From Desulfobacterales bacterium (lineage in GTDB: Bacteria > Desulfobacterota > Desulfobacteria > Desulfobacterales > UBA11574), in NCBI GenBank assembly GCA_030601485.1, contig JAUVTO010000074.1, positions 1 to 8,223 on the forward strand: a stretch of 8,223 bases of DNA, read 5' to 3'. The translations under genes and the position numbers were made by a program. Below the pieces are notes generated by a model. That model worked only from the letters and a program-made list of their open reading frames with translations. It was not told the origin of the DNA and searched no databases. Shown piece after piece: positions 1 through 5,287 of the stretch; positions within the stretch are counted from its first letter, which is position 1, and each line of letters opens with the position of its first letter.

Positions 1-66
1 GGATTAAAATTTGAGCCTGACGCCGGAATCGGGCAAAAGGGGGCGTTTTGCAAAGGTCTATTTTGG

Positions 67-141
67 GGCGGCATAGCCAAGTGGTAAGGCAGCGGTCTGC
101 AAAACCGCTATTCACCAGTTCGAATCTGGTTGCCGCCTCCA
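67..141 (+). tRNA. tRNA-Cys (anticodon GCA), CCA encoded
   Basis: A full cloverleaf can be drawn. The acceptor stem pairs GGCGGCA (67-73) with TGCCGCC (131-137). The D-arm pairs GCC with GGC. The anticodon stem pairs GCGGT (92-96) with ACCGC (104-108) around the loop CTGCAAA, giving anticodon GCA at 99-101. The T-arm pairs ACCAG with CTGGT around TTCGAAT. The discriminator base is T138, as expected for tRNA-Cys, and CCA (139-141) is encoded. An intrinsic terminator follows within 10 bases, so this is the last or only gene of its transcript. Confidence 0.97.
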
Positions 142-150
142 AAGAAGCAT

Positions 151-189
151 AGGCTTGCAGGTAATTTCAATAACTTGTGAGCCTTTTTT
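151..189 (+). terminator. Rho-independent terminator of the tRNA-Cys transcript
   Basis: A 12-base stem pairs 151-162 with 173-184 (nine Watson-Crick and three G-U pairs) around a 10-base loop. It runs directly into six T residues at 184-189. Its place 10 bases after the tRNA CCA end makes it the natural end of that transcript and separates it from dapL. Confidence 0.85.
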
Positions 190-218
190 GATTCTTTACT
201 TTAAGTATGGAAAATCGC

Positions 219-242
219 GGTTTTTCTTTTTTAATAAAAACC
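219..242 (+). repeat. Small inverted repeat in the dapL leader
   Basis: GGTTTTT (219-225) and AAAAACC (236-242) are perfect inverted arms around a T-rich 10-base loop, ending 22 bases before the dapL start. The region is A/T-rich, so chance is possible. It could fold in the leader mRNA or be an operator. I see no riboswitch-scale structure here. Confidence 0.3.
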
Positions 243-263
243 ATCCCAATGAAAGAATGAATC

Positions 264-1484
264 ATGATTCGCATCAATGAAAATTACCTGAAACTCCAGT
301 CTTCTTATCTGTTTGTTGAAATCGCTAACCGTGTATCTGCATATCAGAAAGAGAACCCGGATGCCGGGATCATACGTCTTGGTATCGGTGATGTAACCCT
401 GCCGCTTCCTCCGGCATGTATTCAAGGGTTTCAGGAAGGTGTAAGAGAGATGGCTTCGGATGCCACGTTCCGAGGCTACGGGCCTGAGCATGGGTATGAC
501 TTTTTAAGGGAAAAGATCGCTATCAACGATTATCAGTCCCGGGGGGCGGATATAAGTCCGGATGAAATATTTGTAAGCGACGGCTCCAAATGCGATACGG
601 CAAATATTCAGGAGCTGTTTGCCAAGGATATTCGCCTGGCCATTCCGGATCCGGTATATCCGGTTTATCTTGACACCAATGTGATGGCCGGCCGAACCGG
701 GGATTTTAATGACGGGAGATATGACAAAATTCTCTATTTGGAGAGTCTGCCCGAAAACGGGTTTGTTCCACGCCTTCCTGAAAAACCGGTGGATTTGATT
801 TATCTGTGTTTTCCCAATAACCCCACCGGCGCGACCATTTCCCGGGACACGTTGAAGACCTGGGTAGATTTTGCCCGGGAAAACAAAGCGCTTATTCTTT
901 TTGATGCAGCCTATGAATCCTATATCCGGGATCAAGCCCTTCCCCGCTCGATTTTTGAGATACAAGGTGCTCGCGAAGTGGCCATCGAATTCAGGAGCTT
1001 TTCGAAAACCGCCGGTTTTACCGGCACCCGTTGCGCCTGCACGGTTGTTCCCAAAACCTGCATGGCTTATGACGGGAGCGGTCAAAAGCATTCCTTACAT
1101 ACTTTGTGGAACCGGCGACAGTCTACCAAGTTTAACGGTGTGTCTTATCCGGTTCAGAAAGCCGCCGAAGCGGCTTACACTGAAGAAGGTAAAGCCCAGA
1201 TCATCGGGTTGACGGACTATTATTTGAAAAATGCCGCCCTGATCCGAAAAGAGATGGCAGAACTTGGTTTTGAAATTGTAGGCGGTGAAAATTCGCCGTA
1301 TATCTGGGTGAACTGTAAAAGCGATGCCTGGGAATATTTTGATTTTCTGCTTAAAAAAGCCGGTGTGGTCACAACTCCGGGTCCCGGATTCGGCAAATGC
1401 GGCAATGGCTTTATCCGTATCAGTGCCTTTAATAGTTACGAAAACGTTGAGAAGGCAATGGCGCGAATCAGAGACGCTCTTTGA
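264..1484 (+). CDS. dapL: LL-diaminopimelate aminotransferase
   Basis: This PLP enzyme converts tetrahydrodipicolinate directly to LL-2,6-diaminopimelate with glutamate as amino donor, bypassing the acylated DAP routes. It supplies lysine and peptidoglycan and acts in the cytoplasm. The 406-residue protein begins with the family signature INENYLKLQSSYLF (residues 4-17), followed by RLGIGDVTLPLP (38-49) and FRGYGPEHGYDFLR (69-82). Fold-type I landmarks are present: FPNNPTG (183-189), D214 of LFDAAYESY, the Schiff-base lysine K248 in SFSKTAGFTGTR, and R385 in FIRISAF, which binds the substrate carboxylate. The length is normal. The ATG at 264 is chosen because the family N-terminus starts right there and a weak AAAGAA lies just upstream; the ATG at 249 meets a stop after three codons. 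It stands alone on the plus strand, convergent with the DUF192 gene with 24 bases between, and no terminator is seen in that gap. Confidence 0.96.
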   Translation: MIRINENYLKLQSSYLFVEIANRVSAYQKENPDAGIIRLGIGDVTLPLPPACIQGFQEGVREMASDATFRGYGPEHGYDFLREKIAINDYQSRGADISPDEIFVSDGSKCDTANIQELFAKDIRLAIPDPVYPVYLDTNVMAGRTGDFNDGRYDKILYLESLPENGFVPRLPEKPVDLIYLCFPNNPTGATISRDTLKTWVDFARENKALILFDAAYESYIRDQALPRSIFEIQGAREVAIEFRSFSKTAGFTGTRCACTVVPKTCMAYDGSGQKHSLHTLWNRRQSTKFNGVSYPVQKAAEAAYTEEGKAQIIGLTDYYLKNAALIRKEMAELGFEIVGGENSPYIWVNCKSDAWEYFDFLLKKAGVVTTPGPGFGKCGNGFIRISAFNSYENVEKAMARIRDAL

Positions 1485-1508
1485 TCGGTATACAGGAATG
1501 CGGCTTAC

Positions 1509-2018
1509 CTATTGTCGCTGCCACCTGATGCATATCCCTTTCTCGATCTTAAAATATTTTGCAAAACCGGCCTTCACTTCAACTACATATTTGATTGGCC
1601 CTTCCGATCTGTAAATTTTGTCTGACATGGGTGTTGTGTATTCTGCGATATTGACCACACACCCGTTTTCCCCAACGAAAATGATATCAAGAGAAATCGG
1701 CGTATTTTTCATCAGAAATTTTTGCGGTTTTACGCTCTCAAAAACGAACAGCATGCCATGGGTATGATTTATTGAAGTTCGCCCCATGAGTCCTTTCATC
1801 TGAGTTTCAGGCGTATCTGCGATTTCGATGTTAATTGACGAAACCACTGAATCATCAAACCGCACAAATTCAAGCGCGCCGTCTATTCGCATGGGTGTGT
1901 CTGTCCGGGCAGGAAATGATACGGGATGGCGCGGGCTGCATGCGGAACATAACACGGTTCCTAAAAACAAGAAAACCCAAAAGACCCGGCGGGGTGAGTG
2001 GTGAGAGGTTACTGTCAT
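1509..2018 (-). CDS. DUF192 family envelope protein, probable lipoprotein
   Basis: The protein has 169 residues from the ATG at 2018. A TTG at 2033 in the same frame would add five residues, and neither start has a clear Shine-Dalgarno. A positively charged stretch with RR (10-11) precedes a hydrophobic core (12-24) and a Cys at residue 27. The context LCSAC is an imperfect lipobox (C at -3), so lipoprotein or signal peptidase I processing are both possible. Residues about 60-165 form a DUF192 (COG1430) domain: IEIADTPETQMKGLMGR, then GMLFVFE, FLMKNTPISLDIIFV and the closing VVEVKAGFA. DUF192 proteins are small exported beta-barrel-like proteins of unknown biochemical role. The gene lies 43 bases downstream of the SidJ-related gene on the same strand, so the two are probably co-transcribed. 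A functional link is not shown. Confidence 0.88.
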   Translation of the reverse strand: MTVTSHHSPRRVFWVFLFLGTVLCSACSPRHPVSFPARTDTPMRIDGALEFVRFDDSVVSSINIEIADTPETQMKGLMGRTSINHTHGMLFVFESVKPQKFLMKNTPISLDIIFVGENGCVVNIAEYTTPMSDKIYRSEGPIKYVVEVKAGFAKYFKIEKGICIRWQRQ

Positions 2019-2061
2019 TACCGTTTTAACCAAAAGTTTTTTGATATGTTCTTGTCATCGG

Positions 2062-3642
2062 TCAACACAGGCGTTGATCAAAAATATAACGATCACATAT
2101 GCAATAGGCGGCGGCGGTTTCAGTGAAGTGAATAAGTTCGGGCAGGGAAATCCTTTGATTAAAACCTCCCAGGTGCGGGCCTGTCAAAATGGTTATATCT
2201 TCCAGACCTCTGGGAAGCCCCTCTATGTTGTTCCGGTTAAATCCTCGCTCCAATAAAAATTCATTGAATTCAACATCGCTCATCTCCTGTTGATCCGCGA
2301 CTCTGAAAATCTCCTCCATGTATCGATCAACTCCGAATTCATCAATCAAACGTAACACAAAATTATCAAAATCAACAGGCAAACGATCCCCGGTTTTTCT
2401 TCCTGTGAATCCTTCATAATAGGAGTTAAATGAAGCTTCTATCAGCTCCCGCATTAAATCAGCGCAAAAAAGGTTTCGTGCATCTACGGGAAATCCCTTT
2501 TTATTAAAACCCGTCCGTTCAGGATCATGATTGCGGAAATAACTGGCGCCTATCAAAATAATACTTATAAGATGATTTCCGACAAACCTGTAATATCTGC
2601 AAGAAGCGCCTGAGATCGCCTCAAGATGCTCAAAATCTCTGATCCCCGATTTGCCCAGATTAGGATAGCGGCATGACATTAACCATCTGTCCAGCCTTCC
2701 TCCTCTGGGCCATTCATAATATCCTCCGTCACATCGCCGGCGCCGTTGTACACGATTATGAAAAAGAGGTACCGGAGCGGTGTGAACCATACCCATGGAT
2801 GCCAGTCTTCCCAGAAGATAGGCGTTTCGCTTCATAACCTCCATAAAATTGTTTGGATCAACACTTTCTTCATCAGGCAGAGGATTGGGATAAACAAAAT
2901 AGTCGGGATGAACCGTAAATCCTATGGCGAAATCCATGGGTATATGAACACTGTTTTTCAGTTTATCCGGGAAATCTGTCAGCCGGAATAGATACGCTTC
3001 TCCAAACCGATAAGGTGTGGGGATATCAAATCTTACCGGAAATTCGTGCTTAACCGTTTGCAAATACGCCATCCATGATGCCTCACGATTCAAGGCCGCA
3101 TTCTCGGAATTCGATCCGGACAGTTTTATTACAAACACGAGATCACTCGCTAAGGAGAACACAAGGCTCCGTCCCATACATTTCATATGGCAGGATTCAT
3201 GTAAACCGGTTTGACCGCACAACTCATTCCATGTGATTGAGGAAACTTCTTTTATGCTTTCCTCATTTAATGACGGCTCTTTTATTTTCAGAGGAAGCGA
3301 GCCCAATGCCTCGGCTGCTGCCCGATGGGAAGGTCCGTCAGAATCCGCAACAATATGCTTAAGACTCTCTAAAGATTCCAAGGCCAGGTCCGGGTTTTCC
3401 CCGGCGGACGCAAGAAACCGGAGGGTTTTTGCCGCTTTTCTGTATAAAAAATAAGACTGCCTTTGGTGAGAGTGAACTTTTTTTAAGATAACACCATGCA
3501 GCGCATGAACCGTCTGTGATGATGCTAAAGAGGAACTCTTGTTCAGCTCGTATTCAATCAGGGAAACCGCCATATATGTGGCGGAAAAATCCAGACATGA
3601 GTGTAATAAATAATTTTCACTGGGAACAAGATCTCTATTCAT
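2062..3642 (-). CDS. SidJ-related pseudokinase (candidate protein glutamylase)
   Basis: The protein has 526 residues from the ATG at 3642, which has an AAGAGCGAGG-like Shine-Dalgarno; an in-frame GTG at 3669 would add nine. Residues about 45-125 are helical and HEAT-like. A kinase-like region follows: R158, then K173 in FVIKL, then E187 in LNREASW, resembling the beta3-Lys/alphaC-Glu pair. Further on come H287, YYEW (308-311), R316 in GGRLDRW, Y326 and N328 in RYPNLGK, and D336 in RDFEHLE. The R-15-K-14-E and R-12-N-8-D spacings, with Y two before N, equal those I recall for Legionella SidJ (R352/K367/E381, R522/Y532/N534/D542). SidJ uses ATP to adenylylate a glutamate and ligate free glutamate to its target when bound to calmodulin. 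SidJ D545 corresponds to H339 here, and no IQ-type helix is obvious. There is no signal peptide or membrane segment. Family assignment is fairly firm; activity and target are inferred. Confidence 0.82.
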   Translation of the reverse strand: MNRDLVPSENYLLHSCLDFSATYMAVSLIEYELNKSSSLASSQTVHALHGVILKKVHSHQRQSYFLYRKAAKTLRFLASAGENPDLALESLESLKHIVADSDGPSHRAAAEALGSLPLKIKEPSLNEESIKEVSSITWNELCGQTGLHESCHMKCMGRSLVFSLASDLVFVIKLSGSNSENAALNREASWMAYLQTVKHEFPVRFDIPTPYRFGEAYLFRLTDFPDKLKNSVHIPMDFAIGFTVHPDYFVYPNPLPDEESVDPNNFMEVMKRNAYLLGRLASMGMVHTAPVPLFHNRVQRRRRCDGGYYEWPRGGRLDRWLMSCRYPNLGKSGIRDFEHLEAISGASCRYYRFVGNHLISIILIGASYFRNHDPERTGFNKKGFPVDARNLFCADLMRELIEASFNSYYEGFTGRKTGDRLPVDFDNFVLRLIDEFGVDRYMEEIFRVADQQEMSDVEFNEFLLERGFNRNNIEGLPRGLEDITILTGPHLGGFNQRISLPELIHFTETAAAYCICDRYIFDQRLC

Positions 3643-3648
3643 ACCCTC

Positions 3649-3746
3649 GCTCTTAGTAATTGGGGTCACCCATTAAAGGGCGAGTCAAGAGAAAAAACAC
3701 CTCTCCCATGAAAAAAATACCTCTTTCTTTTCGCTTGGCTCTTAGT
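3649..3746. repeat. 9-bp direct repeat flanking an 80-bp intergenic segment
   Basis: GCTCTTAGT occurs exactly at 3649-3657 and 3738-3746, bounding 80 bases (3658-3737) between the CopG-type antitoxin gene and the SidJ-related gene. The size fits a target-site duplication, but the inner segment shows no terminal inverted repeats, so coincidence is a real possibility. Confidence 0.3.
3653..3709 (-). other. Possible 18-codon leader ORF ahead of the SidJ-related gene
   Basis: An ATG at 3709 is preceded by AAAGAGG (3720-3726) ten bases upstream and reads MGEVFFLLTRPLMGDPNY to a TAA at 3653-3655. The stop lies 10 bases before the preferred SidJ-related start. It could act as a translational leader that couples or attenuates the next gene, or be a remnant or chance frame. 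I know of no family for the peptide. Confidence 0.3.
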
Positions 3747-3775
3747 TCCCCACAGCACGGTATTGTTTTACCATA

Positions 3776-4051
3776 TCAACGGCTTGCCGACTTCAACTCC
3801 TGGTCGATACGCTCAGCTAAAAACATTTTCATTAGCGATTGATATGGAATGTCACGTTTATTGGCCAATACCTTAAGTTCTTCGATCATCAATTCAGGTA
3901 AGCGCAAGGAGATTTTTTTAAGGGAAGGCTTCAGGTTCGGAAGAACAGTTTTCTTGGCTTTTTCCCAATCAATATATTCGGTTGAATCAGCGGTTGCCCA
4001 AAACTCACGTTCTTTATCCTCAGATTTGAATTTTGGAATCTTTTTTTTCAT
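3776..4051 (-). CDS. CopG-type / BrnA-like antitoxin of a BrnT toxin pair
   Basis: A 91-residue protein, the predicted antitoxin. The N-terminal half holds FWATADSTEYIDWEKAKK (residues 18-35), the typical linker that binds and covers BrnT. The C-terminal half, KKISLRLPELMIEELKVLANKR (45-66) then IPYQSLMKMFLAERI (68-82), is a ribbon-helix-helix DNA-binding domain of the CopG_antitoxin type. Its ATG overlaps the toxin stop in an ATGA junction (4048-4051), the usual toxin-first order for BrnT systems, so the two are translationally coupled. The RHH domain would bind the palindrome at 4357-4377 to autorepress the operon. The start codon runs into eight A residues, a place where polymerase slippage could occur. 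BrnA in the narrow sense and this CopG subfamily are close; I prefer the latter description. Confidence 0.9.
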   Translation of the reverse strand: MKKKIPKFKSEDKEREFWATADSTEYIDWEKAKKTVLPNLKPSLKKISLRLPELMIEELKVLANKRDIPYQSLMKMFLAERIDQELKSASR

Positions 4052-4350
4052 AAGCTTTCATAGACCTTTCTTTCTTTTCGATTCATATCTCTGGCAGAGA
4101 TCACTCGGATGAGCCTATTTCGAATCGTAAACACCATAAACAAACGCCTTCCAGCATCAGTGTGGCCTAAAGCGTAATACCGAGACTCTTGTTTGGAGTG
4201 TTTTAAATCCTTTCCGCTCACAAGAGGACGATTGAAAAAGATTTGTTCACATTCTGAGGCAGTTACACCATGTTTTTCCCAGTTCTTGATAAAATTGCCT
4301 TCATCCCATTCAAAACCTGAACATTCACCAAGAATATTGATCTCATCCAT
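4048..4350 (-). CDS. brnT: BrnT family ribonuclease toxin
   Basis: A 100-residue protein with the BrnT signature FEWDEGNFIKNWEKHGV (residues 13-29), a middle SRYYALGHTDAGRRLFMVFTIR (56-77) and the C-terminal RVISARDMNRKERKVYE (82-98). Characterised BrnT toxins have a RelE-like fold and cleave RNA, halting translation until sequestered by their antitoxin. The ATG at 4350 is chosen over an upstream TTG at 4386. The family N-terminus fits, and the TTG lies inside the -35 element of the promoter that drives this gene. No Shine-Dalgarno precedes the ATG, and the expected transcription start falls at or next to it, so the mRNA may be leaderless. The coding region looks intact, including the basic C-terminal residues. 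Confidence 0.92.
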   Translation of the reverse strand: MDEINILGECSGFEWDEGNFIKNWEKHGVTASECEQIFFNRPLVSGKDLKHSKQESRYYALGHTDAGRRLFMVFTIRNRLIRVISARDMNRKERKVYESL

Positions 4351-4356
4351 AAAGTG

Positions 4357-4377
4357 TGTATATCCGAGATATATACA
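4357..4377. promoter_or_regulatory. Palindromic operator overlapping the brnT -10
   Basis: TGTATAT (4357-4363) and ATATACA (4371-4377) are perfect inverted arms with a 7-base spacer. The right half covers the -10 and the left half the spacer of the brnT promoter. This is where an RHH antitoxin would bind to block RNA polymerase. The autoregulation is inferred from TA biology. Confidence 0.6.
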
Positions 4378-4386
4378 TCGTGTCAA
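4357..4386 (-). promoter_or_regulatory. Promoter of the brnT operon
   Basis: On the minus strand a perfect TTGACA (4386-4381) is followed after 17-18 bases by ATATAC/TATACA (4363-4357), a good sigma70-type -35/-10 pair. The transcription start should lie about 7 bases on, at or next to the brnT ATG (4350). The -35 begins five bases after the stop codon of the shortened DUF5615 gene. Confidence 0.7.
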
Positions 4387-4391
4387 GGATT

Positions 4392-4616
4392 TTATGCATG
4401 AGGGGATTTTAAATGATAAACCAACTCTCCGAAATCTTTGTCCATTGTGATAACCATACGATTTTCTGAGACGGCGGTACGGATAATTTTCTCATCTTCC
4501 ATACGGGGATCAATATCTCTTACAGCTTTCGTATCATAACCCTCTCCCCGCAGATATTTTTCGGTTCCTTTGCCCACGCCTACATCAACGAGGAATCTCA
4601 GTTCGGATGAATTCAT
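4392..4616 (-). CDS. DUF5615 PIN-like toxin-type protein, C-terminally truncated
   Basis: A 74-residue protein matching the first two thirds of the DUF5615 (PIN-like, Mut7-C-like) family: RFLVDVGVG (residues 7-15), the centre AVRDIDPRMEDEKI (31-44) and VITMDKDFGELV (55-66). The conserved acidic positions of a PIN-type metal site are present (D11, D41/E42, D59/D61). Full-length members usually run to about 110 residues with an HxGVLLLRL-type strand after GELV; here the frame ends seven residues later with HLKSPHA and a stop. The brnT promoter begins at once, suggesting the 3' end was lost when the brnT module arrived. The start ATG overlaps the stop of the DUF433 gene by four bases. DUF433/DUF5615 pairs behave like VapBC-type TA modules; this copy may be inactive. 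Confidence 0.82.
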   Translation of the reverse strand: MNSSELRFLVDVGVGKGTEKYLRGEGYDTKAVRDIDPRMEDEKIIRTAVSENRMVITMDKDFGELVYHLKSPHA

Positions 4617-4861
4617 ACGGACACTCCGACGGGAAACACCTGCTCCTCTTCGACCAGCCCTGTCACATATGCGAACACCGCCTGAAAATCCTCTTTTTCA
4701 AGTTCTGGATACTCTTCAAGCAGTTCCTGCTCCGACACACCGCCCGAAAGCGCCCGGAGTATCTGTTCCACGGTGATTCTCATACCCCGGATAGTCGGTT
4801 TGCCGAGCATTATTTTTGGATTGATCGTGATCCTTGAAAGCAAATTTTCTGTGTTCAACAT
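4613..4861 (-). CDS. DUF433 domain antitoxin-like protein
   Basis: An 82-residue DUF433 protein. The core RITINPKIMLGKPTIRGMRI (residues 10-29) and VEQILRALSGGVSEQELLEEYPELEKEDFQ (31-60) form the small helical, HTH-like fold of the family, including the hallmark GKPTIRGMRITV. Such proteins are encoded just before DUF5615 PIN-like toxins and are taken as the antitoxin and operon regulator. A strong Shine-Dalgarno, AGGGAGGGGG (4880-4871), lies nine bases before the ATG at 4861, in contrast to the leaderless-looking brnT. The stop overlaps the next start as ATGA. An inverted repeat at 4882-4900, just upstream of the ribosome site, is a likely operator. The gene looks intact although its partner is shortened. 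Confidence 0.9.
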   Translation of the reverse strand: MLNTENLLSRITINPKIMLGKPTIRGMRITVEQILRALSGGVSEQELLEEYPELEKEDFQAVFAYVTGLVEEEQVFPVGVSV

Positions 4862-4881
4862 GACTTAGTTCCCCCTCCCTT

Positions 4882-4900
4882 TTGTTATAGGGCATAACAA
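4882..4900. promoter_or_regulatory. Inverted repeat upstream of the DUF433 gene, candidate operator
   Basis: TTGTTAT (4882-4888) and ATAACAA (4894-4900) are perfect arms around AGGGC. On the minus strand the right half contains TATAAC, a possible -10, though no convincing -35 is found at 16-18 bases. Its position before a TA-type antitoxin gene suggests autoregulation. Confidence 0.45.
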
Positions 4901-4911
4901 TTTATTCACCG

Positions 4912-5002
4912 GAAAAAATTCTGTAATTTGTAATATAAGGTGATATTGCAGAAAAAATTCTGTGTCGACATGTTCTGCAATAACAATAAATAAATTACAG
5001 AA
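4912..5002. repeat. Nested inverted repeats with four TTCTG(C/T)AAT motifs
   Basis: The motif TTCTGYAAT occurs at 4919-4927 (+), 4945-4953 (-), 4973-4981 (+) and 4994-5002 (-). As a result TTCTGTAATTT (4919-4929) pairs with 4992-5002, and TATTGCAGAA (4944-4953) pairs with 4973-4982, one palindrome inside the other. TGTCGACA (4963-4970) lies near the centre. GAAAAAATTCTGT is also directly repeated at 4912-4924 and 4951-4963. The block sits immediately upstream of the recombinase fragment. It could be a recombinase-binding (att-like) site, an operator for divergent promoters, or a remnant of a mobile element. Confidence 0.6.
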
Positions 5003-5040
5003 GATGCAATAGTAAAATTTATGAATATATTGAAATTATT

Positions 5041-5274
5041 ATGCGGAAACCAATGGGACATGTCAAGGACAATAACGGGTTGAACCCAAAGAAATTATTA
5101 GATATTGCAAGGGAAATATTGAGACGCAAGAATTACAGCATCCGAACAGAAGAGGCCTATGTTGGATGGATTGCCCGATGTATATATTTTCATAACAAGC
5201 GACATCTCAAGGATATGGGTGTGCCCGAGATAGAGGCGTTTCTTTACGGCAACGAGCCGGCTTCATTGGAGTAA
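5041..5274 (+). pseudogene. Integron-type tyrosine recombinase, N-terminal fragment only
   Basis: The 77-codon frame matches the N-terminal SAM-like DNA-binding domain of IntI/XerC-type recombinases: KKLLDIAREILRRKNYSIRT (residues 17-36), EEAYVGWIARCIYFHNKRHL (37-56) and DMGVPEIEAFL (58-68). Full enzymes have about 300 or more residues with a catalytic R-H-R-Y domain. Here the match ends at residue 68 and a foreign tail YGNEPASLE closes the frame. Other frames after the break do not restore the family, so the catalytic part is deleted rather than frameshifted. nagZ ends 13 bases further on in the opposite direction, placing a deletion junction near 5245. No Shine-Dalgarno is evident before the ATG. 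It is most likely a dead remnant; expression as a DNA-binding decoy cannot be excluded. Confidence 0.85.
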
Positions 5275-5287
5275 ATGGGCTGTCCGG

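Noticed and set aside
1..66. End of a coding region before the tRNA
   Set aside because: One frame is open across this short stretch and into the tRNA, but 66 bases give no recognisable protein. A small GCAAAA/TTTTGC inverted repeat (33-51) is the only structure seen.
142..263. Lysine riboswitch upstream of dapL
   Set aside because: The space between the tRNA terminator and the start is only about 75 bases and holds just a small A/T hairpin, far too little for the aptamer.
504..1091. 195-codon open frame antisense to dapL
   Set aside because: It lies wholly opposite a convincing enzyme gene, and its translation is low in recognisable motifs and basic, as expected of an antisense shadow.
4048..4386. 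Longer brnT from a TTG at 4386
   Set aside because: The extra 12 residues lie within the promoter, the TTG is part of the -35 hexamer, and family members start near the ATG at 4350.
3776..5040. Canonical integron attC sites between the minus-strand genes
   Set aside because: No RYYYAAC/GTTRRRY pair enclosing a hairpin was found by eye. The closest, GTTATAG/GCATAAC at 4884-4898, breaks the consensus and is only 15 bases long.
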